The notes beneath the pieces are model-generated. The model had not been told where the DNA came from, did not search any database, and saw nothing but the letters and a program-made list of their open reading frames with translations. Positions 1 to 10,912 of a stretch of DNA of 64,000 bases are shown here, piece by piece. The DNA lies in the NCBI RefSeq assembly GCF_963259705.1, contig NC_081847.1, forward strand, positions 75,769,469 to 75,833,468. Direction: 5' to 3'. Numbering within the stretch: position 1 is the stretch's first letter; each line of letters starts with the position of its first letter. The position numbers and the translations under genes are program-made. Source of the stretch: Myotis daubentonii (taxonomy: Eukaryota > Chordata > Mammalia > Chiroptera > Vespertilionidae).

Positions 1-1579
1 GACAGGACAGAGCTCACACCCTTCCACAGGAGAGTCTGTCAGACTCTGGACATACAGTAATTCAAATGTGTGTCAGATCAGGCAAGTCCACAGTCCTAAG
101 TTCTCTCTGTAGCTTCCTGCTGGGATTTCTTGCTATGGATGAAAAGATGGGCTTCAAAGTTAGGCAGACATGGCTTTAAATCTTAAATTAACCTCTTGAC
201 AAGCTGTGCCACCTTGATCCGTTCATTTAATATTCTGAGCCTTAGATTTCCGAATCTAAAATTTGTGACAATCTCTGGGATTGGCACTACCCTTACGTTT
301 TTACTCAAAGTATATCTTTTTGACTATAAGACTTGATTCAGAAAATCACAGTATTGATCAGATAGGAGTTCTATTCCAAATATTTTTCAGATACTCTTTT
401 AGCCCAAATATATCAGGAAATATATTAGCAGCAATGGAAATGATGGCTCGTCTGGTGCAGTGGGGCATATCCCTATTTATTTCCATATTGAGTCATTCTG
501 GTCTTCTTACTAGTTAAACAGACAAGATCATTTCACTCCTATTTGTCTTTCCCTCTCCATTATGTAGGAATCCCTTAGGATCCCCACTTTGAATACTTAG
601 AGAACCCCTTATGATACACCTTGATTGACCTGTGACCTTCCCATTATTAGAGTCCTATGGGACAAAGCTAGTCATCGGAGTTCCAGTAGTTCCAGCTCAG
701 ATGTTTCCTTCCCTAGAGAGATTATCCTCATACCTACTGTGCGGGGGCTACTTGGAAGGACATTGGGCCATTCCACCATCAATAGCTTCTCCAGCATGAA
801 TACCACAAAATAACCTGATCTGAAAAATCCTCTTTGCTTTCTAAAGTCAATTATGTACTTTGGAGGCAGGACATCCTTAGCTCAGGGTCATAACTCTGTC
901 TGCATGGCTCTAGGATAGCTATTAATTTCATATGCCACTTCCTTTCCCTTTCTCTTTCCCCCGTTTTCTCCTCACTTGCCCTTTCCTCTTAAAACCACTT
1001 TTACTGATGCCTACTTGTCTGTTAAGGATCTCTGTTTGGTCTTGCAATTACAGTCCACCATTTTCCTTCCGAGCTTGACTTCATTATTATCTCCGGATAA
1101 AAGAACTACTAATAAAAGACTGCAGTAACCAATATGACAATTAGTTCTACCTTGGAAGAAATCCCAAAATTTTCTGAACTCTAACAGCTATTGCATATGC
1201 GTTCCTGTTCTCTATTGTGGTCTGGATTTAATGCTCTCGAACTATATTCTTTCTATTCCTGATCCTTAAGCACAACTAGAAGAAGTAGCACTGAGCCTGA
1301 CTAAGAACTGCTTAGAGAAATGTGGTAACGTGCCTGTCTTTGAGCCTGAATTCCAAGGCTCCCTCCTGATGCCTTGTGTAAAAAGGGAGAGGCAGCCCTG
1401 GTACTTTCTCTTGGGAGATAAAGGGTTTGGTACCCTCTAGCAAAGTGGGTTTGTGAGTCAGGGAGCCTCACTGAAGTGCTCAGGAAATATTTGTTGAATG
1501 AATATTGCAGATCAAAATTGCTTTACATCTAGATAACGCCAGTTCAGTTTTTCATGTTATTTTTGCTTTAATTTTTCAG
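1..1579 (+). other. GALNT1 intron, upstream part
   Basis: This is the tail of the intron before the first exon in view. It is unique-looking sequence with no convincing ORF or young repeat. A short piece near 1470-1505 (..aaatatttgttgaatgaat) resembles the 3' end of an L2 or MIR element. Confidence 0.6.
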
Positions 1580-1787
1580 ACTTTTTGAAAAGACCTCTGG
1601 AGAGTTATGTGAAAAAATTAAAAGTACCAGTTCATGTAATTCGAATGGAACAGCGTTCTGGATTAATCAGAGCCAGGTTAAAAGGAGCCGCTGTGTCCAA
1701 AGGCCAAGTGATCACATTCTTAGATGCTCACTGTGAGTGCACAGTGGGGTGGCTGGAGCCTCTCTTAGCCAGGATCAAACAGGACAG
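1580..1787 (+). CDS. GALNT1: GALNT1 coding exon, residues ~161-230 (DxH motif)
   Basis: GALNT1 is a Golgi type II membrane enzyme that transfers GalNAc from UDP-GalNAc to Ser/Thr, starting mucin-type O-glycosylation. This exon encodes the middle of the GT-A catalytic domain: [20 protein letters not shown], then [12 protein letters not shown], then FLDAHCE. The DAH triplet is the Mn2+/UDP-binding DxH motif (D209 and H211 when counted back from the C-terminus at residue 559). Borders are ..tttttcag/AC at 1578-1579 and AG/gtaatt at 1788. The exon starts with two bases of a split Asp codon and ends with two bases of a split Arg codon, so an upstream coding exon must lie left of the window. The product name rests on the whole reconstructed C-terminus, which ends NVTLPEIF. 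The paralogue GALNT13 is the main alternative. Confidence 0.96.
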
Positions 1788-2299
1788 GTAATTTTCTGGA
1801 GTCTGTAAACATGTTTTCAGTGTGTTTGTCCTAAACTACATGGTAAGTTGCAAAATTCTGTATTTGTGAATAATACAATAACACTTTCCTCTGAAGCTAA
1901 TTATGAAGACCACATTCTAAAGTCTGAAAGGAATGTTTGCAAACTCTTATTAATGAGGCTGGATTAGGAAGCATGCTGTTAAGATGTATACTGTGTATAT
2001 ACTCTGTTCACTGAGCGGGGGCAGAAGAGATGGACAGTGAAGTCAGGAAGAGTAGGGTAAAACCCTTTGCTTGTCTCTACTCTGTGAAGCCAACACTGGA
2101 GCAGGCAGGATATCCCATCTTGGTTTAGGCATGTCAAACTCACTGCTGGCATGTCAAACTCATTAAATGAGGCATGCAACCTGCCGGCCAGGAGTTTGAC
2201 ATACTTGGTCTACATGTTTCCTGGAAATGTAGGACAGGAAGAAGTAGAAGAGGATGGGGAGATACGTGTTACATCCTGAAATGCTGAAAAGCACTATAA

Positions 2300-2859
2300 T
2301 CCCATACAATAAATAGGTAATATGCAAATTATCCCTCACGCCCTCACAATATGCCTGCCTATGACTAGGCCAGCAGGGGGGTTAGTGAGGGACTACCAAA
2401 CGACTGAACAAGCAGGCTGCGTGGGGCGACCAGGCTGGCAGGGGGGAAGGGGGTGTGCAGTTGGGGGCAATTAGGCTGGCGGGGGCGGGGGGATGTTGGG
2501 GGCAACCAGGCTAGTAGGGGGGTAGTAAGGGGTGACCAGGCTGGTGGGGGAGGGGGGCTTTAGGAGCAACCAGGCTGGCAGGGAGGGCAGTAAGGGGTGA
2601 CGGGGGGGCAGTTAGGGGTGACAGGGGTGGCAGTTAGGGGTGACCAGGCTGGCAACGGGGGGACAGTTAGGGGCGACCAGGCAGGCAGGTAAGCAATTAG
2701 GAGCCAGCGGTCCAGGATTGTGAGAGAGATGTCCAACTGCCAGTTTAGGCCAAAACCAGCAGTTGGACATCCCCCGAGGGATCACGGATTGGAGAGGGTG
2801 CAGGCTGGACTGAGGAAACACCCCCGCCCCCACATGCATTTTGTGCACTGGGCCTCTAG
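2300..2859 (+). mobile_element. Non-autonomous Helitron (HeliBat-like), G-rich interior
   Basis: The element starts TCCCATACAATAAATAGG followed by TAATATGCAAATT, the HeliBat 5' signature. It ends with GTGCACTGGGCCTCTAG, giving the expected 3' CTAG; the hairpin before it is decayed. The interior (about 2390-2700) is made of imperfect repeats built on GACCAGGCTGGCAGGGG. It lies in a GALNT1 intron, sense to the gene. No target duplication is expected for a Helitron. Confidence 0.85.
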
Positions 2860-3799
2860 CCTTAGATAACACAGGAGCAGCATTGGGTGCTGTGGGTGCC
2901 CATGATTGTCTTCTTTCTTAATGCACATTTGTTAAAGAATGTCTATTATTGGGCTCTGACTTGGTTCTGTGTATCAGGAGAGCACCTGACTCTTCAGTTT
3001 ACTAGACCTCTATTAGTTGAATTTCTGCTTGTCCTCGCAGTTTGAGCTAGAGCCTGTCTGTGTCAACTTAACATTGAGGTTTAGATTTTAGCAGGCTAAA
3101 CTTTTACTGGTCACGTGGAGCGTAGGGCATGTCACAGCCATTACATCTATTCTGTTTGTTAGCAATTGCTGGACCTCAATCTCTACCCATTCAAAGATGA
3201 ACAGGAAGTACCTACATTGGCCATGAGGAGATACAACAGCTTTAGGAAGTAATAGGTGACTGACTTAGGAAATACTTGCTTGCATAAAGACAACACATAG
3301 CCTTGATGAAGCAGGAGACGGGATCCATGGAGAGAAGCACTGTGAAGTGACAACCGAAATAAGAAAGGGGATTGGCTGAAATCATCACAGCAGCTTCCAG
3401 TTCAGGCTGTGTGGTAGATTAGGATCCCAAGAAAGTTTCCCAGCTGGAAAGCTAAATGCTGGGTAAATACAAAAATCAGTTTTAAATGCATCACTGACTT
3501 GGCAGCGAAGTAAGAAATTTTGCAGGTCTCAAAGTGAGAACAAGTGAGTAGTTCAGACACAAAAGCCAGCTTTCACTTGTACGGTTTCCGCTGAACTTGG
3601 GGACACTGAGCCTCTGCCTTGAAAGACAGGACAGGAGACAAAGCCTGGCCCTGCCTGAGTAGGAAACACCTGTCTAGAGCGAGGACCCTGTCATCTGTAC
3701 CTCAGCGTAAGTGAGGAGGGGAAATAAATCCCACCACCCCAGAGAAAATGTGCCTGCTTCAACCTTGGCATGGGTGGCAGAGGGGAAACAGATCTCTCC
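2860..3799. other. GALNT1 intron, no clear feature
   Basis: Unique-looking intronic sequence. I see no exon-like ORF with splice sites and no recognisable young repeat. Confidence 0.5.
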
Positions 3800-4350
3800 T
3801 AAGAATTTATACACAGAATATGGAAAATAGAGAACCAACTCAACTCGTTTTATGGAACTAGTATAACCTTAACAGGAAAACCAGAAAAGATATATGTTGA
3901 AAAATATTCAAACCTACTCAGGAATGCTAATACAAAAATATCACAATACCAGCAAACTTGAGTCCAACTTAGAGGGAGACAATTATATATATTATATATG
4001 CACATATATATTAATATGTACAATATTTTATATGAACACATACATATATATCATAGCATGATCAATTCATTTAGTTTAATATAAAGCCAATTTATATAGT
4101 ACACCCCATTAACACATTTCTGAAACTGATTAAAACTCTGGGACCACTTCAGTAGGTACAGAATAAGGGTCCATTTATAATTAAAATTACTTAGCAAACG
4201 GTTATAGAATGGAAATTTACTAATCTGAGAAAGGACAACTTAAAAACAACAAAACCTTAGCAAGCAAACATCATGTTAATGGAGAAATGTTGAAAGTGTT
4301 TTTTAAAAGATGTGGAACAAGATAAGGATGCCATGAATTAGTACTGTTCC
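3800..4350 (+). repeat. Old L1 ORF2 fragment
   Basis: Degenerate matches to L1 ORF2: the stretch around 3920-3970 resembles the part of the RT region reading ..atgctaatacaaaaat..agcaaac. At 4260-4340 it has ..catcatgttaatgg.. and ..aagataaggatgcc... Indels break every frame. An AT-rich microsatellite interrupts it at about 3986-4060. Confidence 0.5.
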
Positions 4351-5379
4351 TCAGGATTATTAAGAAGCTGTAGATTTTATAGTGATACAAGAAGTAAGTA
4401 AAAGGTGTCAGGGTTGGCAAAGAAAAAATCAGTGTGCTGAGTTGTAGAGGATTTTTTTCTGTTAAGAAAAATAATTTTGCTGCGTAACTAATTGGCTGTG
4501 AGGCAATTTTGCCATAAAAAAGATGAAATAACTGGTTGACAGTTTGGAGTATTTTTGTTTGATTTCATTTCTCCATTGACAAATCAATCAACTGTAGTAA
4601 AAAAGATAACTGCTTGCCAGTTTTGGTTTGGTTGGTTGGTGTCATTTCCTTATTGACAAAGTTCTTGCAGTAACTCCCATTTTTATATAACTTTTAGCTA
4701 GCCCTCACATGTCTGTACAGTGACAAGTAGACATGGTGGTCTTAAAATAGTTAGCATTTCACCTGGGGCTAGGGCCAAGTGTGGGCTAGAAGGGGTCAAT
4801 GGCGGAAAGGGGACATCTTTAATACTTTCAACAATAAAGATTAAAAAAATAGTTAACATTTCTTTCAGATGACAGTGATTTGCCCCAAGAGTTGGTTTCT
4901 TATTTTCAAGCACAGCAGTAATTCAGGGCATCCTTATACAAAGCTAGAGCATCTGAGAATGTTCTGTTCATACCAATCCAGTGCACACTGCAGCAGGAGA
5001 GAGGCCGAGGGCCCTCTTGGAGGTCGCAGGGTTGAACCCACATTTCCCCTGAGTCAAATCCACAACATAAACCCAGTTATTTGCACAGTATTGCCATGAA
5101 ACTACACACATTTTAAACAAAATGTTTTAATTTTTGTATCCACACTTTCATGTTTGTCTTATGTTTTAACATCTCTTTCTTGTGATTTTATTTTTATGGC
5201 CAATTCGTTATACATTGAAAATGCCTGAGGCAACGTTTTTAGCAGTGCTCACAGCAAAAATACTAAATGGTGGTGGTTTGGTGGCAAATAATGTAAAAGT
5301 ATGAATGAAAAAGGGATAGACGGTTATCACAACATTATAAATAAATAGTTATGATGTTACATTGGTAGGATATATATAG
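4351..5379. other. GALNT1 intron, no clear feature
   Basis: AT-rich intron. Two similar stretches (about 4480-4570 and 4590-4660, with ..aactgg/ttgacagtttgg.. and ..aactgcttgccagttttgg..) suggest an old local duplication. Nothing else can be supported. Confidence 0.4.
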
Positions 5380-5520
5380 CAGGTATCCCCTTTTCTTCCC
5401 CATTGACCTCCTCCATCCTGCTCTCACCTCCTCCCCAGGCCTTCACTGCACTATTGTCTGTGTCCATATATGCATGTAAGTTCTTTGGTTAACCTCCCCC
5501 CCCCACCCCCTTCCCTCTGA
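5380..5520 (-). repeat. L1 3'UTR fragment (bat-type), antisense
   Basis: The C/T-rich stretch with ..aggccttcactgcactat.. and ..aagttctttggttaa.. followed by a poly-C tract matches, in reverse, the pyrimidine/purine-rich 3'UTR type of bat L1s. A related piece lies at about 40383-40480. It ends roughly 100 bp before the exon at 5619. Confidence 0.4.
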
Positions 5521-5618
5521 AATGTTCTTATTTTAAAAACAGTTAGTGTACTATTGTTATAGTAGGCCTCAAAAAGGGAAGCTTTGGAAGATTTTTAAAT
5601 TTGCCTTTCTGATTTCAG

Positions 5619-5789
5619 GAAAACAGTGGTGTGTCCCATCATCGACGTGATCAGTGATGATACTTTTGAGTACATGGCAGGTTCTGATATGACCTATGGG
5701 GGATTCAATTGGAAGCTCAATTTTCGCTGGTACCCTGTTCCCCAAAGAGAAATGGACAGAAGGAAAGGTGACCGGACTCTTCCTGTCAG
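5619..5789 (+). CDS. GALNT1: GALNT1 coding exon, residues ~230-287
   Basis: This 171-nt exon continues the catalytic domain and starts by completing the split Arg codon. It encodes [19 protein letters not shown], then [20 protein letters not shown] and ends at DRTLPVR. The stretch around [11 protein letters not shown] is part of the conserved core of the family. Borders are ttctgatttcag/G at 5617-5618 and AG/gtaatt at 5790. The reading frame has no stop, and the phase (1 base, 56 codons, 2 bases) fits both neighbouring exons. The preceding intron is about 3.8 kb and holds a Helitron and an old L1 fragment. Confidence 0.96.
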
Positions 5790-7438
5790 GTAATTAATTT
5801 GTCAAACATTTTCCCTAGAGTGTTATTGGCAGGGGAGTGTGAAGCTTTGGGAATTATAAGGATTATAAGTGTATTTTCAGAGACATGAAACATATGGGTA
5901 CCTTATATGTATTTAAGAGCCATCTTTCACATATATTATTACTTTAAAGAGGTATTTTCCCCTTGATCAATTAATAAAATTAGAATTTTTTGCTTATACA
6001 AATCTAGTGCACACAAAAAATGGTGACATACATATATTCTCTCTTTCCTATATGAACATTTTGCAAATCTATAAGTCAGAATTTATGCTTTAATTGAGTT
6101 GTTAAGGATAATAATATTGATCTTAAATCAAACTACCCCTTAATTATACGTGTTAATATGTGAAAATATTACTTAAAACTGGGTTCTTGTACCAAAATAA
6201 TAAGATTTTAAATTCAGACTAGCACCATCTGGATGATATTTACTGACTGGTAAAGTTTAGAAAGCTTGTTTTAAATATAAAAAGGACTAGAATTGACATA
6301 TGTGTAAAAATGAATTTTCATTAGTGCACTTCTGAATTTTCTTTTGTTCTACATTTGGTCATATATAGACTTTTTTTTTCCAGAAAGGGATAATAACCGT
6401 CCTGCTATTCACACTCTTTAACCTGAGAGCCTGAGCTTTCTGAGCCTTCCTAGGATTGATCCCAGCTGCATCCACATGCTGTTGCCGTAGTCATCGAGAG
6501 TGCCATCACAAGCAGGCTTTTAGGTTTCCCCATCCTGGGCTTCTCAGATCTGCCTCCCCTTGAATTCAAGCCCTGTCCTGGCAGAGTACACAAGAGGTGT
6601 CAATGATTCTGACCTCCTTCCCCTGGCCTGCTGGAGTTCTTTCCTAGTAAAGGAATTTTCCACTCCTACACTGACGAGTCAAATCACCATCTAAGCCAAG
6701 GGTTCCTAAACACTTGGTAAATGATGGACTTCTCTGCAAAATCTAATGAATGCTATGTCTCCTCTAAGGAGGGGAGTGCACATATACAAACCGAAGATAC
6801 AGTATATAATTCTAGGAAACTTACAGATGCCCCAAACCCAGGTCAAGAAACCCCTGAACTAAATACTCACTCTGGGTGCTGGCCTATTCCCTTTGACTCC
6901 TACCATACTAGACTTTCTTTTTCTCTTCTAAAATCAAACCAAGTCCTATATTTTTGTGTGTGTGTGGAAACAACTATTCCTACTGGAAAAACAAATATGC
7001 CAACCTCACTAGGGCATGGATTGAGTACATTTTGGAGTTACAGAGGCGGCCCAATTCATCCTGAAATTTGACCTCCATGGTGTCTTTCTCCCTAAAACTT
7101 CATAGTTTTCTTCTAGTCAGAGCCTAGTTTTTCTTTACACTCATTCTTCAAGGAAATCAAATGTTTGGTAGTCATTTAGTTAAACCTCCTTCTTATCATG
7201 TCTCTGCTTAATTCCATATTCCCACCTGTTCTGCATATGGGGGCCGTGTTTTGCGGAACAAAGCTCCTCTCTTGCCAAGGATATACCATACTTGGTGGTC
7301 AGGATGATGATCCTTGAAGGATGTATAGATTTTATTCTGTACTTCATCTTCTTTCCTTAATGGTTCCAGTCAGGTATAGGGAAAGGGTCCCGTGTATTTC
7401 AGCCTGTTTAGTCTTATGTCTTTGCAGTATTTGCCTTC
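5790..7438. other. GALNT1 intron, no clear feature
   Basis: Unique AT-rich intron. A 116-codon ORF at 6721-7071 shows no recognisable domain, and its junctions are not exon-like. Confidence 0.5.
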
Positions 7439-7446
7439 CTTTAGAA

Positions 7447-7640
7447 CAGCAGTTCTCAACCTGGGGGTCGAACGACCCTTTCACAGGGGTCGCCTAAGAC
7501 GATCGGAAAACACATATATGTGTTTTTGTGATTAATCACTATGCTTTAATTATGTTCAATTTGTAACAATGAAATTGGGGGTCACCACAACATGAGGAAC
7601 TGTGTAAGAGTCGTGGCATTAGGAAAGTTGAGAACCACTG
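7447..7640 (+). mobile_element. hAT MITE with perfect 8-bp TSD
   Basis: The terminal inverted repeats are cagcagttctcaac and gttgagaaccactg (two mismatches when paired). Identical 8-bp flanks CTTTAGAA lie at 7439-7446 and 7641-7648. The interior (194 bp in total) encodes nothing, so this is a non-autonomous element in a GALNT1 intron. Confidence 0.92.
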
Positions 7641-8041
7641 CTTTAGAACCTGGTATGTTAGAGTTGCTCACACGAGTCTAGTGGGTTGCCATAGCCGCTT
7701 TTAGAGTTGCTAGGAACTGTGGTGTAGGTGCACTTTCAAGTGGAGAGAATTTTGAAAAATAGCTTCAGTTTAAGGAGTTTCCAGGTGGATGCTGAGGATG
7801 AGCCTGTGGGAGTGGAGAGGAGGACTGTGACGGCCTGACCAGGGTGCAGGTCATGTCTGAAAACCAAATAGCACAGCAAGAAACAGAGCAAGCCCCTGGA
7901 GGCTGCTATGAAAATCCCCAAGAGTGTGAGAATAAGCATTTATTCTGTCATTATAAGCAGTTATAAAACAACTTTTTAAAACAAAAACTGATTGTCAATT
8001 TAAATTGTAATTAACAGTATAGTATTATGATTGAATTTCAG

Positions 8042-8159
8042 AACACCTACCATGGCCGGAGGACTGTTTTCAATAGACAGAGATTACTTTCAGGAGATTG
8101 GAACATATGATGCTGGAATGGATATCTGGGGAGGAGAAAACCTAGAAATTTCCTTTAGG
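8042..8159 (+). CDS. GALNT1: GALNT1 coding exon, residues ~287-326 (Gal/GalNAc-T motif)
   Basis: This 118-nt exon begins with the last base of the split Arg codon and encodes [20 protein letters not shown], then [28 protein letters not shown] is the Gal/GalNAc-T motif of the family; its acidic residues (E319 and E322 by C-terminal counting) belong to the catalytic pocket. Borders are gaatttcag/A at 8040-8041 and AGG/gtaagt at 8160, a consensus donor. It ends on a codon boundary, so the next exon starts in phase 0. Confidence 0.97.
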
Positions 8160-8729
8160 GTAAGTTCCCTTTGAAAAAGTCATCTACTTAACCTTAAGTA
8201 TGGATATGGTTTAATTATTCATGTTATTGCTAAATAAAAAAATTAATCTTGTATGAGTTCAACCAGACTTCATAAAAAAGTTGGCTATACTATTAAGCGT
8301 TCATTGTAAACTATTTTAAGCAAGTAATTCAGTTATTTTAATAGTCTACCTATAAAACTTATACAAGATTCCCTATTTGTTTATAATTTCTGTTACTGAA
8401 GTAATTCAAGCTAGCTCTAAAAATAGTCAACATGTTATTCAAATGACATTGTGTATTTCTGCAAATAACCTAGTTTTAGACACACAGCTTACGGTGGAAA
8501 CCACACCAACTGCACTGTAATCTGAACCCGCTCGCTCCTTAGTGGCCATCTGCCGCTTATATAAGGGGAGGCTCGGACTCCGATCCTCTTGGAGATCCTA
8601 GTCAGCTCTCACTTTATGATCCTGGGAAAAAGTGAAAGTACACACACTGAATATTTAAATTGTAAGCAGTTGGTAGATTTTTAATTTATGGAAACTTTTT
8701 TGAAAGGAGCAAAAGGATAATTTCATTAA

Positions 8730-9023
8730 CCCTTTGAGTGCCAACCAATATCCTAGGAACTATGCTAAAATTGCCAAGGCGTTTTTGCTGATTTTACAGC
8801 AGTTTAGGAAAAAAATTGTGAATCGCAAGTAAATGAAGTTACATATTCATTATCTTCCACAAAACGGTCATCTTCACAGCAAGAATTGACATATTTAGCA
8901 ATATCATCATCACTAATAAAAGCAGACTTAGAACTGGACACTGCAGAAGGAGTGCGATAGCGCTCCCAGCACTTTTGGCGAAAGACAGGAGGAGCGCAAT
9001 CGCGCTCCCTGGCACTCAAGGGG
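8730..9023 (-). mobile_element. Non-autonomous piggyBac element
   Basis: TTAA flanks at 8726-8729 and 9024-9027 enclose inverted ends CCCTTTGAGTGCCA and TGGCACTCAAGGGG (13 of 14 paired). Two near-palindromic 18-mers of the form GGAGCGCnATnGCnCTCC lie near the right end (around 8952-8970 and 8991-9009) and look like subterminal repeats. On the minus strand, an open frame over 8804-9019 contains an acidic SDDDIAKYVNSCCEDD stretch. It resembles the acidic N-terminus of piggyBac transposases but lacks an ATG at its start. Confidence 0.88.
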
Positions 9024-9646
9024 TTAAATAAGCATGGGAAACCATACTTGATCTGTCTTTTAGCCCCTTTTTGTTTTTGCTTACAAGGACAACAGAGTGT
9101 GTTGTCACGGTCTCCCTGGATAACTCATGAGATTCCTGGGCTGTGTTTAATGTGCAGGCTGTGACACAGGTTTGGAGGAGGAGGAACAGACAGGACTCTG
9201 GCTAAATATTCTGTGGTCAAAAGTGTTTTTGACCATGAACCATATTAATAAATACATTATTCATTATACACACATGGCACATAAACATTTAATGAAACAG
9301 TATGTCCTTGTTAGCAAGTACTAGTTGCAATTCATCAAATTTGAATTTATGATCCTTTTATGAGTCATGGTCTGCAGTTAGGAAAATACTGCTCTAGAGC
9401 TCATTATCGTTTCTGTATTTAGCCTTTAGCCTATCTTTTTTGAATTTAACCTTCACCTTCTGGTTTAATCAGAACCAAAAATTAGAGAAAGATTTGCTCC
9501 CGAGGAAGCATGGTTTTAAAAGGATCATGTCACTGGTGCTCTACTATACGCCTGTGAAATTTCAAGCATGAGATTCAGCAGATGCGAACAGATTTCTTTT
9601 TCAACAATCACTGTTTAAAACGAGTCTTCTCTGGTGTTGTGTTCAG

Positions 9647-9827
9647 ATTTGGCAATGTGGAGGCACCCTGGAGATCGTTACTTGCTCACATGTTGGACAC
9701 GTGTTTCGGAAAGCTACACCTTACACGTTTCCGGGAGGCACAGGACAGATTATCAACAAAAATAACAGACGCCTTGCAGAAGTGTGGATGGATGAATTCA
9801 AGAATTTCTTCTATATAATTTCTCCAG
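9647..9827 (+). CDS. GALNT1: GALNT1 coding exon, residues ~327-387 (third metal-ligand His)
   Basis: This exon of 60 codons plus one base encodes [20 protein letters not shown], then [11 protein letters not shown] and [17 protein letters not shown]. The His of VGH (H344 by C-terminal counting) is known in this family as the third Mn2+ ligand, alongside the two residues of the DxH motif. Borders are gtgttcag/ATT at 9645-9646 and CCAG/gttagc at 9828. The Gly codon is split 1+2 with the next exon. Confidence 0.96.
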
Positions 9828-9997
9828 GTTAGCATTATTTTACATTAGAAATACAAGACTAACTTGCTTGTCCCTGATCTTCCTTCTGAGGAGAGGTAAG
9901 AAGAGGTAGAAAAAGCTTTGAGCAGAGGTGAAACACTTACCTACATAAATCATTGTAAGAAATAAATGAAATCACACAGTATAAAAAGCACGTAGCA

Positions 9998-10170
9998 GCC
10001 CTGGCTGGGTGGCTTGGTTGGTTGGAGCATTGTCCCGTACACCAAAAAAGGTTGTGGGTTTGGTCTTTGGTTGGAGTACATACAGGAGGCACCAATCAGT
10101 GGTTTCTCTCACATCACTGTTTCTTTCAAAATCAATAAAAGCATATCCTCGAGTGAGGAATAAAGAAAAT
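9998..10170 (+). repeat. VES-related tRNA-derived SINE (older subfamily)
   Basis: It has the tRNA-like head GCCCTGGCTGGGTGGCTTGG, then ..ggttgtgggtttggtc.., a pyrimidine-rich middle and a tail with AATCAATAAAAGCATATCCT. The same subfamily occurs at 59937 and 62150. Confidence 0.75.
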
Positions 10171-10772
10171 AGAGTGTTTAGCAGAATGCCTGGTATATTA
10201 TTAACAATAATAAGTTATCCAGGTCAGTATTGTAGAAATTACTGGTAGTCCAGGTGTTAGGTGTGTTGTTACCTAACTGCGACATTGAACGTTGATGTGA
10301 AGTGCTGAGAACTCCAAGCCAGTCCGAGCCCAGTGGTAGCATGCCTCCGGGGACTTTTCTCCAGACGTTTGTCTCACCTTCAGTTGTGTGTGAGTAGCTG
10401 TTCGATGAGCTGGGAATCTGCCTGGCAGTGTTACCATTCCCTCCTCGACATTTATTTGGGCAAAATAAATCTTGATTTTTGTTTTTGCCTTAACATAGTA
10501 AAGTTTTCTGATCCCATATAACTTACATTTGTATTATTATTAGCAAGTATACCATTCTCACATATATTAGTACATTTTTTCCAAAGAAAAATTAAATTTA
10601 TTTCCTCATTTTATACTTTGGGAAGTGGATCTATGGTATATCACTTGAATAGTCACACATCACCAAAATGGTGCCACTTTCCCCATCATCTGGCTTAGTT
10701 AGATGTAATACATAAATAGAAATATGCTACCGATAGAACATCAATAATTCAATCACTCATTTCTTTTAACAG
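10171..10772. other. GALNT1 intron, no clear feature
   Basis: Short remainder of the intron before the exon at 10773. Nothing recognised. Confidence 0.5.
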
Positions 10773-10912
10773 GTGTTACGAAGGTAGATTATGGAGATAT
10801 AGCATCAAGACTTGGTCTAAGACACAAACTCCAATGCAAACCTTTCTCTTGGTACCTAGAGAATATTTATCCTGATTCGCAGATTCCACGTCACTATTTC
10901 TCTTTGGGAGAG
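10773..10912 (+). CDS. GALNT1: GALNT1 coding exon, residues ~387-433
   Basis: This 140-nt exon covers the end of the catalytic domain and the linker to the lectin domain: [20 protein letters not shown], then [20 protein letters not shown] and [18 protein letters not shown] is a highly conserved family signature. The acceptor is cttttaacag/GT at 10771-10772. The donor GAG/gta is followed at once by a run of 13 A, so intron position +5 is A rather than the usual G. The exon ends in phase 0. Confidence 0.96.
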
